Origin: Methanosarcinaceae archaeon
GTDB lineage: Archaea; Halobacteriota; Methanosarcinia; Methanosarcinales; Methanosarcinaceae
Length of the DNA: 5,169 nucleotides
NCBI GenBank assembly: GCA_016926455.1
Contig: JAFGOO010000094.1
Coordinates: forward strand, 1-5,169
Reading direction: 5' to 3'
The notes below the pieces were generated by a model. The model was not told the DNA's origin. It was given only the letters and a program-made list of their open reading frames with translations, and did not search any database. A program made the translations under genes and the position numbers. This document shows, in pieces, positions 1 through 4,947 of the stretch (positions are counted from its first letter, which is position 1; each line of letters opens with the position of its first letter).

Positions 1-762
1 GGTATGGTAGGGTTCAAGGCCAGTGAGATTGCATTCATACCCACATCCGCATTTGCAGGTGACAACATCTCCAAATCAAGCGAGAATACACCTTGGTATA
101 CTGGACCATCCATCTTACAAGCACTTGATGAACTCAAACAGCCAGAAAAACCGGACAAACTTCCACTGAGAATCCCGGTGCAAGATGCATATACGATATC
201 CGGTATTGGTACCGTGCCTGTGGGCAGGGTGGAGACCGGTGTTATGAAAAAGGGTGAAAACGTAGTCTTTATGCCAAGCGGTGCAGGCGGCGAGGTTAAA
301 TCCATAGAGATGCATCACGAGGAGATTCTGCAGGCTGTACCCGGCGACAACATCGGATGGAACGTGCGTGGTGTCGGAAAAACAGATGTGAGAAGAGGTG
401 ATGTCTGCGGTCCGAAAACTAACCCACCAACGGTTGCGGATGAGTTTACAGCCCAGATTGTTGTGCTACAGCACCCATCAGCGATTACTGTCGGATATAC
501 ACCTGTGTTCCACTGCCACACAGCGCAGACAGCATGTACCTTTATGTCCCTTGACAAGAAGCTGGACCCGAAGTCCGGTCAGGTGAAGGAGGAGAACCCA
601 ACTTTCATCAAAGCAGGGGATGCAGCGATTATTACCGTTAAACCGACAAGACCTATGGTCATTGAGCCGGTTAAGGAGATTCCACAGCTTGGTAGGTTTG
701 CTATCCGAGATATGGGAATGACTATTGCTGCCGGTATGTGCATGACTATTAAGGAGAAATAA
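1..762 (+). CDS. tuf: Translation elongation factor 1-alpha (EF-Tu homologue), C-terminal part; start lies outside the window
   Basis: EF-1A is the cytoplasmic GTPase that carries aminoacyl-tRNA to the ribosomal A site. About 253 residues are visible and the 5' end is cut by the window edge; the archaeal protein is usually about 420-430 aa, so most of the GTPase domain is missing. Numbering from the Met at base 4, the end of the G domain with the G5 motif TSAFAGDN lies at residues 14-21. The domain II beta-barrel starts near residue 53 (LPLRIPVQDAYTISGIGTV). Domain III starts near residue 147 (ADEFTAQIVVLQHPSAITVG) and carries the conserved C-terminal RFAIRDMGMTIAAGM. The reading frame is clean and ends in TAA. 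It is followed 28 bases later by rps10, the usual archaeal str-operon order. The stop codon sits inside a stem-loop followed by a T-run (see 751-778). Identity is not in doubt. Confidence 0.97.
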   Translation, partial: GMVGFKASEIAFIPTSAFAGDNISKSSENTPWYTGPSILQALDELKQPEKPDKLPLRIPVQDAYTISGIGTVPVGRVETGVMKKGENVVFMPSGAGGEVKSIEMHHEEILQAVPGDNIGWNVRGVGKTDVRRGDVCGPKTNPPTVADEFTAQIVVLQHPSAITVGYTPVFHCHTAQTACTFMSLDKKLDPKSGQVKEENPTFIKAGDAAIITVKPTRPMVIEPVKEIPQLGRFAIRDMGMTIAAGMCMTIKEK

Positions 763-778
763 TCATTCTCCTTTTTTT
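751..778 (+). terminator. Stem-loop plus T-run overlapping the tuf stop codon (partial terminator or attenuator)
   Basis: AAGGAGAA (751-758) pairs perfectly with TTCTCCTT (766-773) around a 7-base loop that holds the TAA stop; Ts continue to 778. This is an 8-bp stem with a T-run, and T-runs terminate archaeal transcription. No clear TATA box lies between here and rps10, so rps10 probably depends on read-through. The element may therefore lower rps10 expression relative to tuf, or mark an mRNA processing or 3' end. Function is inferred. Confidence 0.45.
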
Positions 779-790
779 GTGTGAGAAATT

Positions 791-1102
791 ATGACACAGA
801 AAGCACGAATACGATTATCTGGAATTAGCCCTATGCACCTCGATGGTGTGTGCAATCAGGTGAAGAACATTGCCGAGCGGACCGGTGTCAGTATCTCTGG
901 TCCTGTCCCGCTCCCTACCAAGAAGCTGGTAGTACCGACCAGAAAAAGCCCGAGCGGCGACGGCACAGCCACATGGGACCACTGGGAAATGCGTGTCCAT
1001 AAGAGACTGATTGATATTGCAGCAGACGAGCGAGCCCTCAGGCAGCTAATGCGCATCCAGGTTCCCAAGGACATCAACATCGAGATTGTACTCCAGAACT
1101 AA
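791..1102 (+). CDS. rps10: Small ribosomal subunit protein S10 (uS10), archaeal type
   Basis: S10 is a protein of the 30S subunit head. The 103-residue product has the usual length for archaeal S10. It begins TQKARIRLSGISPMHLDGVC, followed by the conserved GPVPLPT (37-43), the loop TRKSPSGDGTATW (50-62) and EMRVHKRLIDI (66-76). The start at 791 fits the normal N-terminus. A weak ribosome-binding match, GTGA (781-784), lies 6 bases upstream. The gene follows tuf by 28 bases on the same strand, as expected for the end of the archaeal str operon, and it is probably co-transcribed. The stop is TAA, and a symmetric hairpin follows about 40 bases downstream. The bacterial symbol would be rpsJ. Confidence 0.97.
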   Translation: MTQKARIRLSGISPMHLDGVCNQVKNIAERTGVSISGPVPLPTKKLVVPTRKSPSGDGTATWDHWEMRVHKRLIDIAADERALRQLMRIQVPKDINIEIVLQN

Positions 1103-1132
1103 TATTGAACGCTCGCTGGTTTTCAGTGGCTT

Positions 1133-1162
1133 AAAAAAACGTTACAGATGCTAATCTGTAAC
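1133..1162. terminator. 9-bp perfect hairpin between A7 and a T-rich stretch; likely bidirectional terminator
   Basis: GTTACAGAT (1141-1149) and ATCTGTAAC (1154-1162) form a perfect 9-bp stem with a GCTA loop. On the left are seven A (1133-1139), so on the minus strand the hairpin is followed after one base by T7, a textbook intrinsic-terminator shape. On the plus strand a T-rich tract (CATCTTCTTGTTTTC, 1167-1181) follows, so it could also end the tuf-rps10 transcript. The stronger signature faces the minus strand. Confidence 0.6.
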
Positions 1163-1181
1163 AACTCATCTTCTTGTTTTC

Positions 1182-1218
1182 TGACATACTCCCACGACTA
1201 AAGTCATGGGCTTTCTGG
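1182..1218 (-). mobile_element. Solo right end of an IS200/IS605 (IS1341-type) element
   Basis: Read on the minus strand, this contains the hairpin CCCATGACTTTAGTCGTGGG (complement of 1191-1210), then GAGTATGTCA (complement of 1182-1191), with AGAAAG just before it. This matches from memory the typical right end of tnpB-bearing IS200/IS605 elements in methanogens and haloarchaea (AAGCCCACGACTTTAGTCGTGGGAGGATGTCA type). The stem has one position that is a U-G wobble in minus-strand RNA but a C-A mismatch on the plus strand. This supports the minus strand as the functional RNA or ssDNA strand. No transposase or tnpB frame adjoins it on the element side (1219-1494), so it is a remnant or an internally deleted derivative. 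A left end could not be located. Confidence 0.7.
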
Positions 1219-1463
1219 CTGCTTTATTCGTGAAACTTGTTGATTTACTTCAGCATGAGACACAAAAAATTAATGTTTTTTTCATCATACAAACCAGGCT
1301 TTTATATCTTATACATGAGTTTCAAAAATAGAAAATCATAACATCTCCTCAAAAACTCATCAATAATCTCTCATTTGGTCTCCTATTAACTAAAAGATGA
1401 AAGATTGTCATCCCCATCCTCTACCTAACATCAAATTTATCATCCATAAAAGCATTCACCTAG
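1219..1463. other. AT-rich non-coding spacer before tRNA-Arg
   Basis: No reading frame of note occurs on either strand. Besides the minus-strand TATA box, it holds A6 (1264-1269) and T7 (1276-1282) tracts close together, which could stop plus-strand transcription. No tnpA, tnpB or clear IS left end was found on inspection, although the right-end remnant at 1182-1218 predicts that element sequence once lay here. Confidence 0.5.
1300..1307 (-). promoter_or_regulatory. Minus-strand archaeal TATA box
   Basis: The minus strand reads GATATAAAAGCC here, a good archaeal TATA box with A/G-rich sequence just upstream (TATAAG). A start about 25 bases downstream would be near 1278 and would transcribe towards the IS right-end hairpin. 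The box could also be read on the plus strand (TTTTATAT), where the only immediate product would be an 8-codon ORF. Confidence 0.35.
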
Positions 1464-1469
1464 CTTAAA
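1464..1469 (+). promoter_or_regulatory. Probable TATA box of the tRNA-Arg gene
   Basis: CTTAAA lies 26-31 bases before the first base of the tRNA, the correct spacing for archaeal transcription starting at or a few bases before the mature 5' end. The upstream BRE is not distinctive. Confidence 0.4.
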
Positions 1470-1494
1470 CCCAAAGTATGTTCCCTTATCCCAT

Positions 1495-1566
1495 GGGCCT
1501 GTAGTGTAGTGGATAGCACATAAGCCTCCGGAGCTTATACCTCGGGTTCAAGTCCCGGCAGGCCCG
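1495..1566 (+). tRNA. tRNA-Arg, anticodon CCG (reads CGG)
   Basis: A complete 72-base cloverleaf without intron. The acceptor stem GGGCCTG/CAGGCCC is 7 perfect pairs with discriminator G. The D-stem GTGT/GCAC has one G-T pair and an AGTGGATA loop. The anticodon stem TAAGC/GCTTA holds loop CTCCGGA, giving anticodon CCG. The variable region is 4 bases. The T-stem TCGGG/CCCGG carries loop TTCAAGT. CCA is not encoded (GTTGG follows), as is common in archaea. The gene stands alone, with a TATA-like box upstream and a T7 run 24 bases downstream. Confidence 0.97.
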
Positions 1567-1590
1567 CGTTGGACAACGTTTATCTTGACA

Positions 1591-1597
1591 TTTTTTT
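1591..1597 (+). terminator. T7 run downstream of tRNA-Arg
   Basis: Seven consecutive Ts begin 24 bases after the tRNA. A weak 4-bp inverted repeat (CGTT/AACG, 1567-1578) lies between. U-rich tracts alone can terminate archaeal RNA polymerase, so this is the likely tRNA transcript end. Confidence 0.5.
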
Positions 1598-1642
1598 GCT
1601 GACCCTCCTCACATGACCTATTTTTAGACCAATCGTTGATGA

Positions 1643-1664
1643 TTTATAGTAACCAGTACGTACT
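1643..1664 (+). promoter_or_regulatory. TATA box and 10-bp palindrome in front of the geranylgeranyl reductase gene
   Basis: TTTATAG (1643-1649) is centred about 25 bases before the ATG at 1671, which places the expected transcription start at or next to the start codon. No GGAG or GGTGA-type ribosome site lies before the ATG, so the mRNA is probably leaderless. Between TATA and ATG is the perfect palindrome AGTACGTACT (1655-1664), which could be a repressor site or chance. Confidence 0.5.
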
Positions 1665-1670
1665 ACGACT

Positions 1671-2870
1671 ATGAACTACGACGTCGTTGTAGTGGGGGCC
1701 GGTCCGGTGGGTTCTACTGCGGCGCGTTTTGCTGCAATGAACGGAGCCAGTGTATTGCTACTTGAGGAACATGCATCCATAGGTTCTCCTGTGGAGTGCA
1801 CCGGATTGCTCAGCACCCGCGCAGTCTCCGAGTGTGGTATCACCCCCTCGGACGAGTTCGTATTGAACGATGTACGCGGTGCATTCATCTATTCCCCCAA
1901 TGGCAGCTGCCTTCCTATCGACGGCGGCAAGACAAAAGCCTATGCAGTATCCAGGAAGATGTTCGACCGCAGGCTTGCTGCCATGGCAACGGAAGCGGGC
2001 GCAGACATCCTTCTTAGGACAAAGGCGATTGGGCTTGAAACTGGACCCACGGTTCAGAAACTGGAAGTATTGCAGAAAGGGCTTCGAAAAACCATCACAG
2101 CCAGCGTGGTGATTGGGGCCGACGGCGTGCAGGGGAATATCTCAAAAATGGCAGGTCTCGGAAATGTAGAGAAGGTCCTGTCCGGAATACAGGTGGAAGC
2201 ACCCTATGCTTCAAAGGACAATGATTTCGTTGAGCTGTTCCTTGGTTCTCCAGCACCAGGTTTCTTTGCATGGACTGTGCCTCTCAATGACCGCATATCC
2301 CGCATCGGACTTGCGATTCCTGCTGGTACTGATACCCCTTCCATAAAATACCTGAACAGCCTGCTGAACTCAAATCCTCACGTCTCAAAGCGATACGGGG
2401 GCGGCTCCCTTGACCTTGTGATTGGCGGCATCCCTCTTGGACCTCTGAAAAGGACCGTTTCCGAAGGTATCATGATTGTAGGAGATGCTGCAGGACAGGT
2501 CAAGCCAACGTCGGGTGGAGGAGTCTACACAGGTGCTGTTTGTGCAAAGATTGCCGGAGAGGTTGCAGCCTTTGCTGCAAACGAGGGGGATGCTTCATCC
2601 ATCCGCCTCAATGATTATGAAACAAGATGGCATGAAAGACTTGGAAGGGAGCTTGGCATTGGCATGAAGATCCATGAATACATAGGTGGGCTGAAAGATG
2701 TCGAAGTTGACGACCTTCTCACCTCTATGAACACCCCCGGAATCCTAAACATGATCACAGAATACGGTGATATGGATCGGCCATCCGTATTTATAAAAAA
2801 ACTGTTATCCCCCACAAATTCCCTGCGTATGCTCAATGTATTCCGCACCTTTGCAAGAACCGTATTGTGA
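1671..2870 (+). CDS. Geranylgeranyl reductase family FAD-dependent oxidoreductase (archaeal lipid saturation)
   Basis: This 399-aa flavoprotein belongs to the geranylgeranyl reductase family. In archaea, members hydrogenate double bonds of the geranylgeranyl chains of membrane ether lipids. Visible features: N-terminal Rossmann GAGPVG (9-14) with Glu32 as the likely ribose-binding acid; ECTGLLS (42-48) with a Cys at 43 where the family has a conserved Cys; GADG (149-152); the substrate-pocket signature PGFFAWTVPL (196-205, the YxWxFP-like motif); VGDAAG (270-275); and KPTSGGGVYTG (278-288), contacting FAD. Length and motif order match the family. There is no signal peptide or membrane segment, so it probably acts at the inner membrane face. 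It is a single-gene unit with its own promoter. Exact substrate (archaeal phospholipid, quinone or methanophenazine side chain, or free prenyl diphosphate) cannot be told from sequence; lipid is the default. Confidence 0.9.
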   Translation: MNYDVVVVGAGPVGSTAARFAAMNGASVLLLEEHASIGSPVECTGLLSTRAVSECGITPSDEFVLNDVRGAFIYSPNGSCLPIDGGKTKAYAVSRKMFDRRLAAMATEAGADILLRTKAIGLETGPTVQKLEVLQKGLRKTITASVVIGADGVQGNISKMAGLGNVEKVLSGIQVEAPYASKDNDFVELFLGSPAPGFFAWTVPLNDRISRIGLAIPAGTDTPSIKYLNSLLNSNPHVSKRYGGGSLDLVIGGIPLGPLKRTVSEGIMIVGDAAGQVKPTSGGGVYTGAVCAKIAGEVAAFAANEGDASSIRLNDYETRWHERLGRELGIGMKIHEYIGGLKDVEVDDLLTSMNTPGILNMITEYGDMDRPSVFIKKLLSPTNSLRMLNVFRTFARTVL

Positions 2871-2915
2871 CCGGTTTCCATCAATCATCCAATTATCTAT
2901 TCCTGACGTACGAAC

Positions 2916-3266
2916 AATCACAAGATGATTTAGCTTGTCAAATCTTACGATTTGATCACATTTGAAGAATTACATATCAAAGGAATTATTAGAAATCACT
3001 ACATAGAAACGCATATTATAGATGTAGTATTTAGATAACGTCTTACAAGGCAAAATGGGCTGCTAAACGTGTGGATCTTGTCAATCCATGTAATACATCT
3101 CAGATGTGTTCTGGGTTTGGTCAAATAGTCAAAAAATCTATAAGAAAGAATACACAATTGTCCTTATTGCGGTCTTACTCTCGATAGGGCTCAGACTTCT
3201 ATTAACATTCTGAGATTGGAATTACAATCTCTTCGGAATTCCGATAGATTCCCGTTACTTCAGTGA
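2916..3266 (+). pseudogene. tnpB: Decayed C-terminal third of tnpB (IS200/IS605-type RNA-guided nuclease)
   Basis: Three frame-shifted pieces line up with the TnpB C-terminus. Frame 3 (2916-3035) gives NHKMI, a TAG stop, then LVKSYDLITFEELHIKG and IIRNHYIETHIIDVVFR, the usual EDLxIKG region. Frame 2 (3035-3139) gives ITSYKAKWAAKRVDLVNP and CNTSQMCSGFG, the first zinc-ribbon half. Frame 3 again (3144-3263) gives ERIHNCPYCGLTLDR and SINILRLELQSL, the second half, ending at TGA 3264-3266. Frameshifts fall near 3030-3037 (probably with a few codons deleted) and 3137-3143. CSxCG has become CSGFG, and the usual DRDxNA motif reads DRAQT, so the Asp before xNA is lost. It cannot encode an active protein. 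The N-terminal two-thirds and a right-end hairpin are absent here. Start is approximate: similarity fades just before 2916, only ~45 bases after the reductase stop. Confidence 0.85.
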
Positions 3267-3308
3267 TAGTAGTAGTTACTTCTGATTAATCCATTATGAT
3301 GCATTCAT

Positions 3309-3812
3309 TCAATAAACTGTCACTCCTTTGATATAGGGGTGTTTTAGCATCTCATCTATTAGGTTCCCAGGTACCTTTGTGTCCGTAATGATGGTAAGAC
3401 GTGGTTCCTCAGTAAAATACGGGTCTTCTGAAACCGCCTGACGTATGCTAATTCCGTGATCAGAAATAATTCTGGCGGCCTCTGCCAGTATTCCGGTATG
3501 CACGGCGTCATCCGGCGTAATGATGATTACCCCCAGCCCGAGGGAAGGTGCCACATCCCGCAAAAAAGGAATCGAATGAACGTTTCGAAATATATTTTTC
3601 AGCAGTTGGTCCGATAGTATCGCATCTGTGGTCGAATCAACCACGCGCCTGTCAACACCCGCTTCCTTTGCAAGCTGCGTGTGTGCAATCTCGATACTCC
3701 CTGACGTAACCTTTCCGTCATCGTTTACCTGAAAGCCCCGTTCAAAAAGAAGTTTCAGAACCTTTGCCTGTGCCGGGTGTTTTTCGAACCTTTTGAGTAC
3801 TACGCTCCACAT
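3309..3812 (-). CDS. HTH plus ACT-domain protein, predicted regulator of amino-acid metabolism (COG2061-like)
   Basis: The product from the ATG at 3812 is 167 aa. The N-terminal half carries a winged-helix-like segment; IEIAHTQLAKEAGVDRRVV (40-58) looks like the helix-turn-helix. The C-terminal half, from about GVIIITPDD (94) to the end, has the beta-alpha-beta-beta-alpha-beta pattern of an ACT domain, a small amino-acid-sensing module. This arrangement matches archaeal COG2061 proteins, predicted allosteric or transcriptional regulators of amino-acid metabolism. A TTG seven codons upstream (3833) also opens the frame. I prefer the ATG because relatives start at about MWxxIxxKFxxxPxQ and because the TATA box sits 25 bases before it. 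It is convergent with the tnpB remnant and divergent from the DUF1638 gene. The ligand is unknown and DNA binding is inferred. Confidence 0.85.
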   Translation of the reverse strand: MWSVVLKRFEKHPAQAKVLKLLFERGFQVNDDGKVTSGSIEIAHTQLAKEAGVDRRVVDSTTDAILSDQLLKNIFRNVHSIPFLRDVAPSLGLGVIIITPDDAVHTGILAEAARIISDHGISIRQAVSEDPYFTEEPRLTIITDTKVPGNLIDEMLKHPYIKGVTVY

Positions 3813-3833
3813 AGTTCCTATCTTATATTTCAA

Positions 3834-3841
3834 ATTATAAA
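3834..3841 (-). promoter_or_regulatory. TATA box of the HTH-ACT gene
   Basis: On the minus strand TTTATAAT is centred about 25 bases upstream of the ATG at 3812, which predicts a leaderless or nearly leaderless mRNA. No convincing ribosome-binding site lies before that ATG. This placement overlaps the region that would be leader or coding sequence for the alternative TTG start and argues against that start. Confidence 0.5.
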
Positions 3842-3906
3842 TTCGTTAAGGTTATGTCCTGCGGAAATCCCGTGAAACAACAAAAACCTGAAATTGAATT
3901 GGCACG

Positions 3907-3917
3907 TTTACATTATC
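3907..3917 (+). promoter_or_regulatory. Possible TATA region of the DUF1638 gene
   Basis: TTTACATTATC is the best A/T-rich match upstream. It would give a start near 3937 and a leader of about 15 bases containing GTGAG (3936-3940), a partial ribosome-binding match. The divergent intergenic region (3813-3951, 139 bases) must carry both promoters, but this one is not a strong consensus. Confidence 0.25.
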
Positions 3918-3951
3918 AAAAACAATTAATCACCTGTGAGATGGTTCGCCA

Positions 3952-4812
3952 ATGCCTGTAATGAGTATTATTGCTTGTGGAATGCTCGAAGACGAACTTG
4001 CGTATGTCCTCTCAGAAGACCGGGACCTGAAACAGCTGATCATAGTGGAGAACAGGCAATGTTTCAGCCTGCTGCAAAAGTTCAGGTCCGAAAACTGCAA
4101 GCCATGGATGGTTCCTCTGGAAAGAGTGGCATTCCTTCTGAAAGGTACCCAAAGCTCCCTATTCATGAAACTCATAAGTCCACTTAAGAGGTTTCCGGTT
4201 TTCGAACAGATTCATGAGAAAATGGAAGATGAGGTGAGAAGAAATGTCACAGTGGTTGTGAATATGCTGAAGATTGCACTACATACTGACATCGATATCC
4301 TGAAATCCGAGGTATATCGTAACATAGAGGAAATGGCAGGCTTCTCAGACGGCATACTGATTTTTTACGGCACATGTGGACATTCCCTTGGGAACCTTGA
4401 AACCGACTTTAAAGAGCTTGACTGCTCCCTCTATTTTCTCAAGGACAGTAATGGAGAGAATGTGGAAGACTGCATCAGTGCAGCTCTTGGAGGCAATGAT
4501 GCATATGCAGAAACAATGCTGAACAACAGGGGAGTGGGCACGATCTACCTGACCCCCATGTGGGCTTCCAGCTGGGATGAAATGGAGAAAGAAGGCTTCA
4601 GCTCCTCTGAATTCGATATAAGAACTCTTAATGGGTCTAGATACAGCAGGCTTGCCATGATTCATACGGAAATTTCCCGGGACCCAGATTTCCACAAGAA
4701 TGTACTTAAGGTAGCTCGGAAGTTTGACATGGAAATAGTGGATATAAAAGGCAACGCAGAAATTGCAAGGGATTCTTATCTGAATGCTAAAAACGACATC
4801 TGCAGAACATAG
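3952..4812 (+). CDS. DUF1638 domain-containing protein
   Basis: A 286-aa protein recognised as DUF1638 by the N-terminal MSIIACGMLEDEL (4-16), the central IFYGTCGHSLG (137-147), then LYFLKDSNGENVEDC (160-174), ALGGNDAYAETM (178-189) and TPMWASSW (201-208). The function is not established. As I recall, such genes are frequent in methylotrophic methanogens and often sit near corrinoid methyltransferase genes, but none is visible here. Conserved Cys9 and Cys142, each before Gly, could bind a metal or cofactor; that is inference. There is no signal peptide or membrane helix, so it is probably cytoplasmic. The ATG at 3952 is chosen for its upstream GTGAG; the ATG at 3961 would remove three residues and place Met right before SIIACG. 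The gene ends with TAG, which matters if the organism decodes UAG as pyrrolysine: read-through would add 28 residues to TGA at 4894. Confidence 0.85.
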   Translation: MPVMSIIACGMLEDELAYVLSEDRDLKQLIIVENRQCFSLLQKFRSENCKPWMVPLERVAFLLKGTQSSLFMKLISPLKRFPVFEQIHEKMEDEVRRNVTVVVNMLKIALHTDIDILKSEVYRNIEEMAGFSDGILIFYGTCGHSLGNLETDFKELDCSLYFLKDSNGENVEDCISAALGGNDAYAETMLNNRGVGTIYLTPMWASSWDEMEKEGFSSSEFDIRTLNGSRYSRLAMIHTEISRDPDFHKNVLKVARKFDMEIVDIKGNAEIARDSYLNAKNDICRT

Positions 4813-4895
4813 ATTGCATTCATCAAGAGAAGACAATACAAACTCTCTTGCATAAAATCGCAGATTAAATCAGTCTCTTTTATGACGTTCGAGTG
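4813..4895 (+). other. Spacer after DUF1638 containing an in-frame 27-codon tail beyond its TAG stop
   Basis: After the TAG at 4810-4812 the same frame stays open through a basic stretch (IKRRQYKLSCIKS) to TGA at 4894-4896. An imperfectly placed inverted repeat CAAGAGA/TCTCTTG (4824-4830, 4844-4850) lies within it without a T-run. This is probably untranslated unless UAG is read as pyrrolysine. Confidence 0.3.
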
Positions 4896-4927
4896 AGAAA
4901 ACCACCGTTTGAAAAAGGCGGTCTTCT
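4896..4927 (-). terminator. 11-bp hairpin intact only in minus-strand RNA; probable terminator or mobile-element end
   Basis: Arms 4896-4906 and 4917-4927 enclose a 10-base loop. In minus-strand RNA (AGAAGACCGCC and GGTGGTTTTCT arms) all 11 positions pair, two as G-U. On the plus strand those two become A-C mismatches, so the minus strand is the likely functional one. The hairpin starts 21 bases past the stop of the minus-strand frame at 4948-5142 and its 3' arm is U-rich. It could end that gene's transcript, or be an IS200/IS605-type right end. Confidence 0.4.
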
Positions 4928-4947
4928 AACTTCAAAGTTTATAAAAT

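Larger units (their letters stand above)
1133..1278 (-). ncRNA. Candidate minus-strand RNA with IS200/IS605 right-end (omega-RNA-like) hairpin
   Basis: This is a hypothesis built from three aligned signals on the minus strand. A TATA box ATATAAAA (complement of 1300-1307) would place a start near 1278. The IS200/IS605 right-end hairpin follows (1191-1210). A 9-bp hairpin with T7 then closes the unit (1133-1162). The predicted RNA is about 145 nt. TnpB omega-RNAs cover the right end of their element and continue into flanking DNA as a guide; here the flank would begin near 1181. No tnpB lies in cis. The start site is only estimated from the TATA box, and transcription is not shown. Confidence 0.3.

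Noticed and set aside
115..586. Open frames antisense to or overlapping tuf (115-318 and 315-557 on minus, 398-586 on plus)
   Set aside because: They lie wholly inside the clearly conserved EF-1A frame and their translations show no recognisable domain.
815..1080. Two minus-strand frames across rps10
   Set aside because: They are shadows of the highly conserved S10 gene.
1676..2884. Short frames on both strands within the reductase gene
   Set aside because: All overlap the well-supported 399-codon gene and read as low-information translations.
2937..2956. Hairpin TCAAATC/GATTTGA as terminator of the reductase gene
   Set aside because: It has no T-run after it and is part of the tnpB-derived sequence.
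3212..3243. Hairpin GAGATTG/CAATCTC and palindrome CGGAATTCCG as terminator of the HTH-ACT gene
   Set aside because: They fall in the tnpB remnant (LRLELQSLRN codons) and no T-run follows on the minus strand.
3254..3282. Direct repeat GTTACTTC at 3254-3261 and 3275-3282
   Set aside because: It is only 8 bases in AT-rich decayed DNA and has no matching partner at another insertion boundary.
3309..3833. TTG start for the HTH-ACT protein adding seven residues
   Set aside because: The ATG at 3812 fits the family N-terminus and the TATA spacing better.
4345..4836. 163-codon minus-strand frame opposite the DUF1638 gene
   Set aside because: It is antisense to a recognised conserved protein and its product has an irregular composition without motifs.
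4824..4850. Inverted repeat CAAGAGA/TCTCTTG after DUF1638 as terminator
   Set aside because: The 13-base loop and lack of a T-run make it weak.
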